A stretch of 64,000 nucleotides of DNA from Candidatus Altimarinota bacterium (GTDB lineage Bacteria; Patescibacteriota; Gracilibacteria; BD1-5; UBA2023): positions 372,001 through 436,000 of the forward strand of contig JALNXF010000001.1 of assembly GCA_023230505.1 (NCBI GenBank). Reading direction: 5' to 3'. Numbering within the stretch: position 1 is the stretch's first letter; every line of letters starts with the position of its first letter. Positions 12,701-23,846 of the stretch are shown in pieces. The notes under the pieces are model-generated. The model did not search any database. It was not told the origin of the DNA and saw nothing but the letters and a program-made list of their open reading frames with translations. A program made the translations under genes and the position numbers.

Positions 12701-15700
12701 TAAAGTCTCTCATCATTTTCTAATTCCTGAAGTATCAAATGTAAATACGTTATTGTCTATAGTAGGTCAAGTTGTATCCTTTATTAAAGTAATTTGAGAT
12801 GTTGTACTATTATTTGTCTTAAATGCACTATCGCGCGTTGTAACTATGGCACTATAAGAAGTACCATCAATATCAGCTCCAGGAGATGTAAAATTATAAT
12901 TCCAAGATCCAGCTGTTCCGCTTGTTGCAAGAGATTGTAATACTCCAGTATAAGAACTAACTCAATCCCACCAATCGGTTCATTTCTTTATTTCAATATT
13001 AGTCGAGCTAAGTCAAGATAGAACATCACTTGCAGTACCTGAGATATTTATACTTCCACTAAAATATGAAGAATCAGCTGTTGTAATTACAAGTCCTGGA
13101 TTTGTAATGTCTCAAATATAATCTATAGCATTTGCTGTATAAGAATTTCCTGCTTCGTCTACAGATTTAAGAAATAATCTATAATTTTTTGAATTTAATA
13201 TTGTAGGTGAAATAGTAGTTGTAATATTACTACATGTCAAATCTGTTCAAAGAGATTGTGAATCAGTACAGAGAGTATTCCAAGTGTCGCAAGCAATCCA
13301 TCCAGAACCCGCTGCTGACCAACAAACATTATCAGATGTGTTTTTAAATTCATAATAAACCTTATCCAAATATGAATCTGTAGAATTAGCTGAAATATCA
13401 ATTCAAGAATTATTTATATATTTTCAATTTTGTGGAGTAGATCAACCTCATCAAGCATAAGTAATTCAGAGTGTTGGAGAAGTAGAATCAATTATAAAAT
13501 TACTATCCGAAGTATCATATGCAGTATTAGTAGCATTATCGCTCGCTGTTAGTCTAATTTTTACTTGGGCAGAATTTGCACTTGGAACAGTCCAAGAGTA
13601 AGAGCCATCATTTGCTTCATTATTAGCTATTTGAGTCCAGTTGGTTCAATTATCTAAAGTATATTCTAGTTTTATAGGATTAGTAGCTAGAGCAATATTA
13701 TCTGTAATAGAGGCCGGATTCCAGGTAATATTATGAGCTGATCATCATTTATAAATAGCTCATCAGTTTGGAGATGTGATAGTATCAGCTGCAACAACTG
13801 GAACAACTTTATCAATTGAGAAAATTGCAGAAGAAGTAGAGCTACTATTCCCTACTGCATCATATGCTGTGATTTTTACTTGATAAGTGTCAGCACTTGG
13901 TAGAGCTGAAATATTCCAAGAATAAGAACCTGCATTAGATCAAGTTGCTATTAAATTCCAAGTATTTCAAGAATCAGGAGAATATTCAAATTTTAAATAT
14001 GAAAGATTATAATTATCAGTAATAGATCCAGCTATCCAAACTATATTTTGAGTAGTTCATCACCAAACAGAAGATACTATTGGTGCTGTAATTGGTGTTC
14101 AAGTAATAGTTGGAGCAGTATTATCTACAGTAACAGAAACACTTGAGCTTCTTGTATTAATTCAAGCAGTATTATTAGCGGTTATTGTCATCCATTTAAG
14201 TCAATTAGATACTGCTCAATAATATCAAACATTAAAAGTATAAGTTACAACTCAAGCAGTATAAGTACATGTAACTCAGCTAGGAGGTGCGCTACATAAA
14301 GCACTTGTAAGTCAACCAGAACCGGATATTTCAGATAAATTAGCAGTAATATTAGCAGAATTTGTATTTGAAATATTTGCAATTAAATTTATAGTATTTG
14401 GTGTTTTTGTATATGAAATAGGAGATAAAGAATCATTTTTCACCACAATTCCGCTAATAACAGGAATTGATGTATTAATTGTAAAATTATCACAAGTTGA
14501 AGTAGTTCAAATATTGCTTACTTTATCATAAGCTACTATGTTCCAAGAATAACCAAGCATATCAGCTAAAAGAGTTTGATATTGTAGCGTTATTGGATCT
14601 GTAATTCATGTTTGAGATAAAAATGTTGAACAATTTGAACCTGAAAATATTTTTAGTGTATATCAACCCACTCAAGATCAATTACCGCTATCATCAATAG
14701 TAGATAGCCATGTTAATGTAGGATTTGTTATTCAAACAATTCAAACAGGGTTTAGGGTTATTATAGCAGGTCAAACATTATCAAATTTAATCGTAGAAAT
14801 TGTAGAAGAACTTCATAAATTTCAAGCTAAATCTTTTCAAATAAATTGTAAATCATAATAAGCGCCACTTACTAATCATAAAGTAACTAAATTAATTGAA
14901 ATTGTATGTGCTCAAGAAGTTAGGTCAGCAGAATTAGTAATATTATAATTTACATCTGCACCTGCATTTCATCAAACACGAGAAAATCTAATATAACTAT
15001 TTCATCAAGCTAAAAGAGTCTCTCAAAGGGTATAATTAACGCTTAAAGAACCAGTATAAAATCATCCATAAGGAGAAACAGTTCAAGTAGAAAATCCAGT
15101 AATTGTAGGAGTTTGACCATCAGTAATAATTAAACTTCCAGAACTAAAATAATTATTAAATCAACCAGAAAATGCGTGTATTGCTCAAGTTTGTGCAATA
15201 AGTGAAGATCAAGTAGCTGCAAGATTTCATAAATTAGGAATTGTTATATTTATTTTTTTTAAATTTACAGATGGTACTGCGGTTCATGTATATGTATTAG
15301 TTCAAATCATAAAAGAAATAAGCTCTCAACTATGCGATAGTAAATCTGTATCAAGAGTTGCATCAGTAGTAATTTCAAGATTAGTAGATGAGCTAAATTT
15401 AGCTGATAAAATATTTGGATGTTGAACAATATCAGTAGTCAAAATAGAAGAATCACTACATCAAGCTTCTCAAAGTTGACCATTTGTAGCCATAATAGCT
15501 ATACACATTTTATAAGTTGCTCAACTTACTAAAGCTGTATTTGTAGAATCATTCGTAATAGTAGAATCTCATATCCAACTTGATAAATTTTTATCTGGTA
15601 AAATTTTTACATAAGTTTGAGAGCTTGTATTTAAGTCAGTACTTGAAGGAAGTAAATAAAGTCTATATGATTCAAAATATCAATAAGATACAGCATTTGT

Positions 15701-17329
15701 ATTATCCCAAGTTAAATTAAGATCCCTTCAGTCTAATCAATCATAATCAATATCTGTATCAGCAAAAGAAATAACTGCTCAACTCATAGAAGGTGGAGTT
15801 GTGGATTTTGTAACAACAGAAGTAGAACTTACTTCATTTGAGGCATTATCTTTACAAAAAACAGTAATAGTATTAGATCATTCAACTAAATTAACATTTG
15901 GAATAACAGAATTATTAGTAGCTCAAGCTGTTGTGGCGGTATAATTAGTTACTGTAGTTCATCAGACGTTTACCTTATAAAATCAGGCTTCACTACAAAT
16001 AAAACTCGCATTACTATCATTTGTTACTACACTTGCTGGACTCACGGTGAGCGAGCTTATAACAGGATTAGTTGTATCATTTGTAATCACCTGAGTTGTA
16101 GATCAGATTTCTCAATAAATATTTTTAAAACATGCATAAATTGAATTAGATCAAATATTAAGACTTGAAGAGTTAATTAAAATATTAGCAGAATTTGGTG
16201 CAGTATAAGATCAGCTTCATGTCCAATCTTGTAAAGTTGTTCATCAATTACAGGAACCATCACTTCAAAGAGAAACCTTATATTCTCAATCCTGGCTTCA
16301 AGAAAAAGTAAAAGTAGCAGAAGTTTCAGATGGTCATCAAATATAGTCATCTGTAATTCATAAATTACTAACTCCGGGAGCACCTGAAGAAATTACAGTA
16401 AGTGGAAAAACTGTTTTTTTATCTTCATCATCAAAAGTTGTATTAGTATCAGTTGGAGTATTTACATTAGCATTTTCATCTGTTGCAGTAAAAAATGTAT
16501 AATCAAAATTATAAGTAGCAAGTGATGCGGTTGTTGTAATTCAAGTTCTTTTAAAAATTGCAGTCTTACCATCTACATCACAACTATTATATGAAAGACT
16601 TTCAGATCAACCTAATCAAATTTGAGATAAATTAGCAACAATAGTTCATCCATCAATATTAGTACATCAATTATAATCTTTTACTTTTAAAACTAAATTA
16701 ATGGCTTCAGCACTAGATCATTGTATCTGATTTGTTACCTGAGATCAATCAGACTTTTCAAAATAATAATCAGTAATATGTGGTCTTACATTAGCGTAAA
16801 TTGTGAGTTGGCTAGTTGTAGAATTTATAGTATTTAAAGCAGAATCTAAGCCTTTAAATTTTCAGTAAATAGTATTTGAATAAGATGAGATACTAGAACT
16901 AACTGTGAAATTATTGGCAACACTTGAAGATATTTTTGGTTTTTTTCAAACTAAAATACTAGGATTTGTTCAATTAGTAATTTGAGTATATAATCAACTT
17001 CCAGTAGTATAATCAATATTTGGAATTGGATTAGTAATTGTAGTAAAATTAATAAGTGTAAATAAATTTGTATTATAAGTAAATGCACTATTATCTGAAA
17101 AATAAACATTTCAATAAACACTTGTCAAATCCTCAGTACCATCATTAATTCACTCAAGAGAAATTTTAAAAGAATCTCCAGGATTAACAGATAGATTACT
17201 TGAAACTCAATTTAATAAAAAAAGCTGAATACTTAAAGACGCTGAGGCTGAAACAGTATTATAAAAAGATTGATTAAATATGAGTGAGAAAACCAGAATA
17301 TATATAAAAAACTTCTTAAGAATTTTCAT
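9734..17329 (-). CDS. Giant Ig-like repeat surface protein
   Basis: 2,531 residues in one reading frame of 7,596 bases, ending in UAG. The N-terminus (MKILKKFFIYILVFSLIFNQ ... VSASA) is a signal peptide. The rest is a chain of beta-sandwich modules of about 90-120 residues, joined by linkers such as FIIDS-PPTI, FDSTAPTI and VDNTAPTI. Several contain NITWNP and GSYSWTVP with AYDSVGN or ASDNAGN ends, the look of Ig-like/Kre9-KNH bacterial adhesion modules. No membrane anchor or sorting motif is visible at the C-terminus. Likely role: a long extracellular fibre or adhesin for host contact. I checked the frame at several points, not at every codon. Confidence 0.88.
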
Positions 17330-17371
17330 TATATTTAATATAAATTAAACTAGTATTTTTAAATTAAGCAA

Positions 17372-17399
17372 ATTATATAAATTTTAGTCAAATAATCAA
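17372..17399 (-). promoter_or_regulatory. Promoter of the giant surface-protein gene
   Basis: On the minus strand TTGATT (17394-17399) and TATAAT (17372-17377) are separated by 16 bases, about 43 bases upstream of the start codon. The -35 box lies within the hairpin repeat at 17391-17424. Confidence 0.6.
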
Positions 17400-17424
17400 G
17401 TTTTTATAAAAAAATTTGATTATT
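17391..17424. repeat. AT-rich hairpin, copy 1 of a flanking direct repeat
   Basis: A palindrome with a 9-bp AATAATCAA / TTGATTATT outer stem. Its central 24 bases (17396-17419) are identical to those of copy 2 at 17920-17943, beyond the toxin-antitoxin pair. Confidence 0.7.
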
Positions 17425-17450
17425 TGCAATTTAGGAAAAATTTATATAAT
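17424..17450 (+). promoter_or_regulatory. Promoter of the second toxin-antitoxin pair
   Basis: TTGCAA (17424-17429) and TATAAT (17445-17450) with a 15-base spacer, 30 bases before the antitoxin ATG. Confidence 0.55.
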
Positions 17451-17480
17451 AAAAGTAATTTATTTTCTAATAAAAAATAT

Positions 17481-17651
17481 ATGCTATCACAAGAAGCAAT
17501 AGATGATTTAAAACAAGACTGTACATTTGAAGAAATTCAAAGAATTTCAGAAAGTCTGGATAAAATTGATGAATGAAAAACATTAACACAGGAAGAAATG
17601 ACTTCATTTATAAATAATGAGTTATTTTCTAAATATAAAATGTATGTTTAA
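17481..17651 (+). CDS. Antitoxin-like protein (second pair)
   Basis: 56 residues, acidic and helical (EEIQRISESLDKIDEGKTLT then QEEMTSFINNELFSKY). The length, acidity and an 8-base overlap with a ParE/RelE-type toxin gene make it the antitoxin of a type II pair. The overlap suggests translational coupling. It has no obvious similarity to the antitoxin at 5541. Confidence 0.75.
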
Positions 17652-17916
17652 AATAATTTATTCAGATTTAGTAAAACAAGATTTAATAGAAATTTCAAAT
17701 TTTATATCAATAGATAATCCATTTTATGCTACAAAGGTTGTAGGCTACTTAACACGTAGTATAGATATTTTAAAAATATATCCTCTATTATGAAAGGAAA
17801 GAAGATGATGAATTAGAGAAATAATTGATAATAAATACAAATACAGAATCTTTTATAAGATAAATTGAAAAAATATCTACATTATCTCAATTTTTAAGTA
17901 CAAAAATATATTTTAA
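17644..17916 (+). CDS. ParE/RelE-family toxin (second pair)
   Basis: 90 residues. It begins with the typical strand-helix (FKIIYSDLVKQDLIEISNFI), followed by PLLGKERRGGIREIIDNKYK and YRIFYKINGKNIYIISIFKY, the C-terminal sheet of ParE/RelE toxins. Expected to be bound by the product of the overlapping upstream gene. It differs from the toxin at 5702, so the two pairs are probably independent acquisitions. The whole module sits between two identical 24-nt repeats. Confidence 0.85.
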
Positions 17917-17917
17917 G

Positions 17918-17945
17918 AGTCAAGTTTTTATAAAAAAATTTGACT
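17918..17945. repeat. AT-rich hairpin, copy 2 of the flanking direct repeat
   Basis: A palindrome with AGTCAA / TTGACT ends. It starts 2 bases after the toxin stop and could also act as its terminator. The 24-base centre is identical to copy 1; only the outer stem bases differ. Its last six bases (TTGACT, 17940-17945) may be the -35 box of the next gene, with TAAACT at 17962-17967 after 16 bases. Confidence 0.7.
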
Positions 17946-17997
17946 AGCTATTTAATTATGCTAAACTAGCATCATTATTTCTTTACAATAAAAGTAT

Positions 17998-20304
17998 ATG
18001 AATAAGTCGATTAAGTGATTTTCTCTAGTAGAAATAATCACAACCACTGCAATAATTGCAGTTCTCGCAATAATCTGATTTACATTCGCTACCAATTATC
18101 AAGCTAATCAATATAACACCTCCCGCGTCGCTGACATCACCGCAATATATGATATACTCCAAACTAATTACACCCAAAACAAAACATTCCCAGACCCAAG
18201 CTGAAATAAACAATACTATGACAATAAATGAACATATTCTCATGGCGCTTCATGAGCCTTTTGAGTAAGTTGATTTCTAACTTCAAAAACTCTCTCAAGA
18301 GACAAAATGTGATATCCATTTAGAGATGAGCAAACAAAAAATTATTATGGTTATTGAAAAAGACTTGATTGAAATATGGGATATAATATCGCAACCGTTT
18401 TAAATGAAAAATGAGAATACTTTGGTTATGTAATGTGAGACATAGGATGAAATAGAATGGAGCTTGCTTGACTTGTAAAAGAATATGCAGGACCAAATTT
18501 TGTAATAAATAAAAATAAATATTTACCATACAATCCATACGAAATAAAATTAACATGAAGAGTTTCGGTTTATTTAGGTGCAGTAAATATTACAGACGGA
18601 AATTGAAATTTAATTACCTCGACTAATATTCTAGATTATGAAATAGAAAAATGAAATATAGTAAAAGTACCTATTTGATGAATTGCAATAATTAATCTAT
18701 CTGACGGAACCGAGCTAAGACTGGGTTCAGATTCAGAAGAATCAATCCTTGATTTCTCTGAATTAGAATATACAGATGACAGTAATTTATTTACAAAAGT
18801 AATGCTTAATTTATCTCTTGGTGAAATCTGGGTAAAAGCTCCAGAACTAGAGAAAGAATCTGCATTTATCATAAGAAATAAATTTATGGCAGCCACAGTT
18901 AGATGAACTGTTTTTGGAATGACCACAAATGCATCATCTGGAAGTGTATCTCTTATTGATTGAAAATTAGAAGTAGGAAAATTAAATGAGACTGGTGGGA
19001 CTACGCCATTATTTACAGATAGTATTTGAACTTGATTTAGTGTAGAAAATTGAATCTCATATATGCAGGTACTTCCATGAGAAAAACCTATTTACTATAA
19101 TTATATAGAAACCTGAACGCCTACAATATGAAATGTAGGAACAGGAAAAGTGCTCGAAATAGAAACTCCAGTATTAAAATTTAATTCTGGAATATTACCA
19201 AATATTGTAAGTATTGATAGAAGTATATCTGGAAAACTTGGAATAAAAGTTGAAAATATGTGAGCTACAAGTATTGAAATAAAGTGAACGGGAAAAGAAA
19301 TAGAAGATTCATATTCTGGAACATTTTCAGCCACTGACTCATATTTTATTAAAAATGATATACCTTGGCCTAATTGATCTAATAATTATTCTGTGAGATT
19401 GTGTGTAAATATTATCGAAGAAAAACAAAATTGTACATGATGGGCAACTCTAAATACAAACTGAACCTCAATGAGTGAATCTGCAATTATATGACTCAAG
19501 AGAGCTTCAGCTGGATTTAAGCTGGAATGTGAGACAGCAATGAAACCATTCCTATGATTTGGATGTCAGGACGAGAATCTTGTGGTTTATGCTCCTTATG
19601 ATAATATCTGAGATTTGTATATGTATAGTAACTCCCCTACTGTGGATAACAAGAAATTAGAACCGAGAACTGATTATGTTGCGAGTGCTAAATATGATTG
19701 AGGAAATTACTACAGAAGTGATTTAATTGATTCAGATACTAATATTTCAAATCCAAATGGTGTAACATATCCTACCTGAATTTCTGGTATTAATTTATGG
19801 GAATATTCTAGTTCTTTTATTTCAATGAATACTTGAGATAGAGGAGTTGTGGTATTTCCATATCAAAGTGCTTATATGAAATATGATTTAACTAATTTGA
19901 ATTTGGGGGATAGTTTTAGTATTGAGATGAGTGTGAGGGGTGGGGCGTTGAAGAGGAGTAGTCTTAATAAAAATTTTACTTTATTTGATTTTTGAGGAAA
20001 TAATAAATTAGTTTTAAATACATATTCACTTTCAAATAAATTACAATTATTCGTTAATTGAACAGAAAAATCTATTAATATTTCAGATTTTAGTAATTTA
20101 GACTCAAATAAATTCTATAAAATTACAGCTTCTTTTAATGTTAATAAATTTAATTTAGAAGTAGCTTGAGATTGATTTGATAAATTAGGGCAATGAACAC
20201 AAGAAAATACTTTATTAACTCAAAATACTATTTATATTGGTTCAGATATATCAAACTACAATCAATGGAATGATATAATTGACTCTGTAAAGATTTATAA
20301 ATAA
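17998..20304 (+). CDS. Prepilin-like protein with FecR and LamG-like domains
   Basis: 768 residues. Residues 5-30 (IKGFSLVEIITTTAIIAVLA) form a type IV prepilin signal: G-F-S-L-V-E then a hydrophobic helix, to be cut and methylated by a prepilin peptidase. Residues ~60-130 look like a pseudopilin head. Residues ~225-330 match the FecR pattern (LSDGTELRLGSDSEESILDF, then SLGEIWVKAP and AATVRGTVFGM). The last ~170 residues form a concanavalin-like/LamG sandwich (NLNLGDSFSIEMSVRGG; NTIYIGSDISNYNQWNDIID). The protein is probably displayed on a pilus-like structure. Its stop overlaps the start of the Fic-methyltransferase gene by one base, suggesting co-transcription. Confidence 0.85.
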
Positions 20305-21587
20305 TGAGAATGAATAAAGTCCAACTAAAAGAAATAGTAAAAACAACATTGTTTCCTGTTTTACAGTCAAAAATAACAGAAAATGAGGAAAACAATAAGG
20401 TTCTTATTGAGTTGTTTGAAAAAAGAATAGAAAATATAGTGAATTATTGCTATGAATATTTAATAAAAAATACGAATATAACAAAAGAATACATTACAGA
20501 TCTTCATAAGTTTCTATTTAATAAATGAGATATTATCTATAGTACTCAATATAATGGTACATACATTAAAAATAATCCAGGTGAATGGAGAAAGCAGGAG
20601 TTTATAAATAAATCTGAACTAGTAAACACTTCTCGAATATCTGATATAGAATCAGATATAGAACATCTCCTTTTTTCATATAATAATATTCCAACAATAA
20701 GAAGAACCGATGTAGTAGCATTATATTTTAGATTGATTCAAATTCATCCATTTGAAGATGCTAATGGAAGAATTGCAGCTCTTGTTAGTAATATCGAGTG
20801 TCTCAGACATAATCTAAAACTTTTAAATATGCTCGATATTCGTTTTAAAAATAGAACATTTCTTTTGCATCTGACATGATATTACGATAATAGTAATTGA
20901 AATGATAATTTATTATTGAGTATTCTTGAAAAAATAGATCATTTTCATTCTCAAGTTTCTCATGAATATAGGGAAAATTACTTCACAAAAGAAAATACAT
21001 TTGAGTGGAATAGTAAAACATTATTTTCCAAATTTTACGATTGAATTCAAATAGACGAAGTTTGATTATATTCTGTGAAACCAGAAGTTTTAGCTATCGA
21101 AACTGCACAAACTATCAAGTGAGAAACCATCCTTGACGCTTTTGGATGAGTAGGATGAAGTGCAATAGGTTTTGCATTAACTGGAAAAAAAGTTATCTGT
21201 GTAGAATTAGATGAAACGAGACTTAATATGGCAAAAAATAATGCTATGGTTTATGGAATGTCCGACCAAATTACTTTTATTCATTGAGATATATTAAAAA
21301 TATTGCCATGACTTGATTTTGATGGAATCTATTTTGATCCACCTTGGTGATGAATTGATTATATTAATAAAAAATCTTTTGGATTTTCAGATTTTTCTCC
21401 AGATTGAAATATTTTATTGGATATAGCATTCAAAAAAACACAAAATATTGTTTTTTCTTTGCCGATAAATTTCGATATACAAGAGATAATCAAACTTTGA
21501 ATAGATTTTTATCTGCAAAAAAATATACTTGATGGCAAGCATATTTTTTCTACTGTTTATTTCTGATATAATATAAATGATAAATAA
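20304..21587 (+). CDS. Fic domain fused to a TGS1-like methyltransferase
   Basis: 427 residues. The N-terminal half is a Fic/DOC domain; its loop HPFEDANGRI lies near residue 147. Fic enzymes usually transfer AMP or another nucleotide group to a protein hydroxyl. The C-terminal half (residues ~250-425) has the signature of PF09445 (trimethylguanosine synthase, RNA cap guanine-N2 methyltransferase): YSVKPEVLAIETAQ, the SAM-binding DAFGGVGGSAIGFALTGKKV, the acidic VELDETRLNMAKNNAMVYGM, and the catalytic DPPWGGIDY where TGS1 has SPPWGGPDY. Substrates are unknown. The second Arg of the Fic motif (GRxxR) is replaced by Leu. The gene overlaps the next Fic-methyltransferase gene by 11 bases. Both domain calls are strong; the joint function is open. 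Confidence 0.85.
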
Positions 21588-23055
21588 AATAAGAGAATTC
21601 GAAAATAAACTTCATCCTTATTTTCAAAGTGAATGAAAACATAATCTTGTAAGACAAATAATCTGGCATACATTTCATCCTTATTTCTTGCAAAAATCAA
21701 AAGATATTCAAGAAAAATTTGCTTCTCATTTTGAGAGGCATATAGATATTATGACTGAATATGTTATGAAATATTATATAGATAATCCTAATAACATTTC
21801 TATAAATTTTATTAAGTGATTACATAAAAATATATATGGCGAAATAGCGAGAGTAAAAATCAAAACTACTTGATGAGAAGAGGAATTTATGACGCCTGGA
21901 GAATTTAAAACAACACAAAATGTAATATCAAGACTTGATAAGCCAGAAACTTATCTTATGTGTACCACACCAGAAAATGTAAAAAAAGAAATATCTGAAC
22001 TTTTAAAATATATAGAAAATAGCGAAATAAATATATATGAAAGATGTATAAAGTTTTTCCTTACTTTTACAGAAATTCATCCATTTCCTGATGATAATGG
22101 TAAAATAGCAATGATGATTGTAGATTTTTTACTTGTAAAAAATGATTTATATCCATTTTTTATGTCATCATATAAAAATAGAAATGAGAGATATTTTTAT
22201 GAGATTATTCAAGAATATTCCCACGGAAGCGAGAAAAATTTAGATATTTTTTATAAATTAATTATTGAATGATATGATTTTTTATATAAACAAAAATTAA
22301 TGTCTTCTTTTTATAAAAATAATTATAATACTTTCTTAAAATTTATAGAAAATACTGATGAAAAAGATATTTTAAGTTGAAAAATAATAGATTTTCTAGA
22401 TTCAAAATTTGAAAATACAAAAAGTATAGCAATATCAAATATTTGAGCTTGAAGCTGAATTGTAGATAAGAGTATTATAAATTATTTAAGAAAACAAAAC
22501 AAAGAATTTTCATATAATTATATAGAGCCTTCAAAAAATCTTATAGAAACATTCACAGAAAATTTTAATTGCGAAAATATTACATTCTTTGAATGAAATA
22601 TAGAAAATATTACTTTGCCAAAATCTGATTTAATAATTGTTTCTCATGTTTTGCAATATATTGATAGCTTAAATTGAACAATAAATAAACTACTATATTC
22701 ATTAAATCCTTGATGAATTATTCTCATAGTTCAACCAAATATAATAAGTAATGAAGTTTTATTTAAAGAAAGGATAGAAATTTCTTATATGAAAAATATA
22801 ACAAGAATTTTTCCTATTTTACAACATATTAAAGAAAATATTTTTTATGAACAAGTAAATTCAAAAATATATAATATTCAAGATGTTTTAAAACTAAATG
22901 AAAACTGAAAAAATATGATTTCTTTCTTTTATAATAAACCTTTTGAAATATTAGATACATCTGAAATTGAAAATATCCAAAAAGCAATTTCAGATTTAAA
23001 AATATGAAATAATTTAGAAAAATTGGAAGATTATATTTGGATAGAGAAAAATTAA
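21577..23055 (+). CDS. Fic domain fused to a class I methyltransferase
   Basis: 492 residues. Residues ~60-220 form a Fic domain with FTEIHPFPDDNGKIAMM (loop near residue 167); the usual small residue before Asn is Asp, and the final Arg is missing. Residues ~280-460 look like a Rossmann methyltransferase: SNIGAGSGIVDKSIINYL (motif I), YIEPSKNLIETF (motif II acidic residue), SDLIIVSHVLQYIDS (motif IV/V) and NPGGIILIVQPN. This second domain is not of the TGS1 type. It overlaps the upstream fusion gene by 11 bases, so the pair is probably translated together. Possibly a two-enzyme modification or toxin system; no separate antitoxin gene is obvious. Confidence 0.8.
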
Positions 23056-23822
23056 CCGAGATTTCTTTTTTCTAATTCTAAACTCGAAATAGTATCTAAT
23101 TTAATTTCCTCTTTTTTCTTATTCTTCTCTTCCCTTTTCTTGATTATTTCATAACACTCATTAGCTAGATTTTGGTCGATATATCATTTTTGTAAATATT
23201 CTTTGATTTCTTTTTCTGTGATTTCTTTAGAGAATTTTCTCATATTTCATCTTTCATCTATAGTTTGTTCTTTTAATAATTTTCTCATTTTTGGTAAAAA
23301 TTTTTCAAAATCTTCTTTTGTAATACTTCATCTTTCCATAAATGATTCTAATTCTCAAATTGTTAAACTTCATGCATTTATAAAAGTTGGCAATAATTCA
23401 AGAGCCTGACTTCTTGATAGTCTATTTTTACTCGTTTTTGCTTCTTTTAAATATTTCAGAGAAAAATCAAAATCTAAATCAGCAAATATATTATAGTATT
23501 CTATACTATATTTATCCACTTTTGAATTATCACTTAATCTTGTCATAATATATTCTGTTCAAACCTTTTCTTCTTTATATCAAAGTTTTTCTAGTTTTTG
23601 AGAGTATCAAGGTAATTTATATGCTCTTCAAGGACTAACGGTTATTTCTCATTCACTGTTAACATAATAATTTATATTTCATCTTTTTCATTCGACAGAA
23701 AAAATATTATTTTTAATAAATGTTATTTTAAATAATTCTCAATTATATTCTTTCTCCTGTTGTTTAGTAAGTTTATCTATTACTAAATCAATATTTTCTA
23801 TAATAGTTTCTAAATTATCCAT
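23052..23822 (-). CDS. Hypothetical protein, SRSxAL family
   Basis: 256 residues, family unknown. The N-terminal third is beta-rich (FSVEGKRGNINYYVNSEGEI). The middle holds LSRSQALELLPTFINAGSLT. The C-terminal part (KEYLQKGYIDQNLANECYEI) is almost repeated by the remnant at 27610-27723. The protein at 26077-26901 shares the SRSxAL motif and the strand-turn pattern. It is the last gene of an apparent minus-strand operon behind the lipase-like gene, so an accessory, immunity or chaperone role for that protein is plausible. Its end overlaps the convergent Fic-methyltransferase gene by 4 bases. Confidence 0.7.
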
Positions 23823-23846
23823 ATTTTAAAAATTAAATTATAAATA

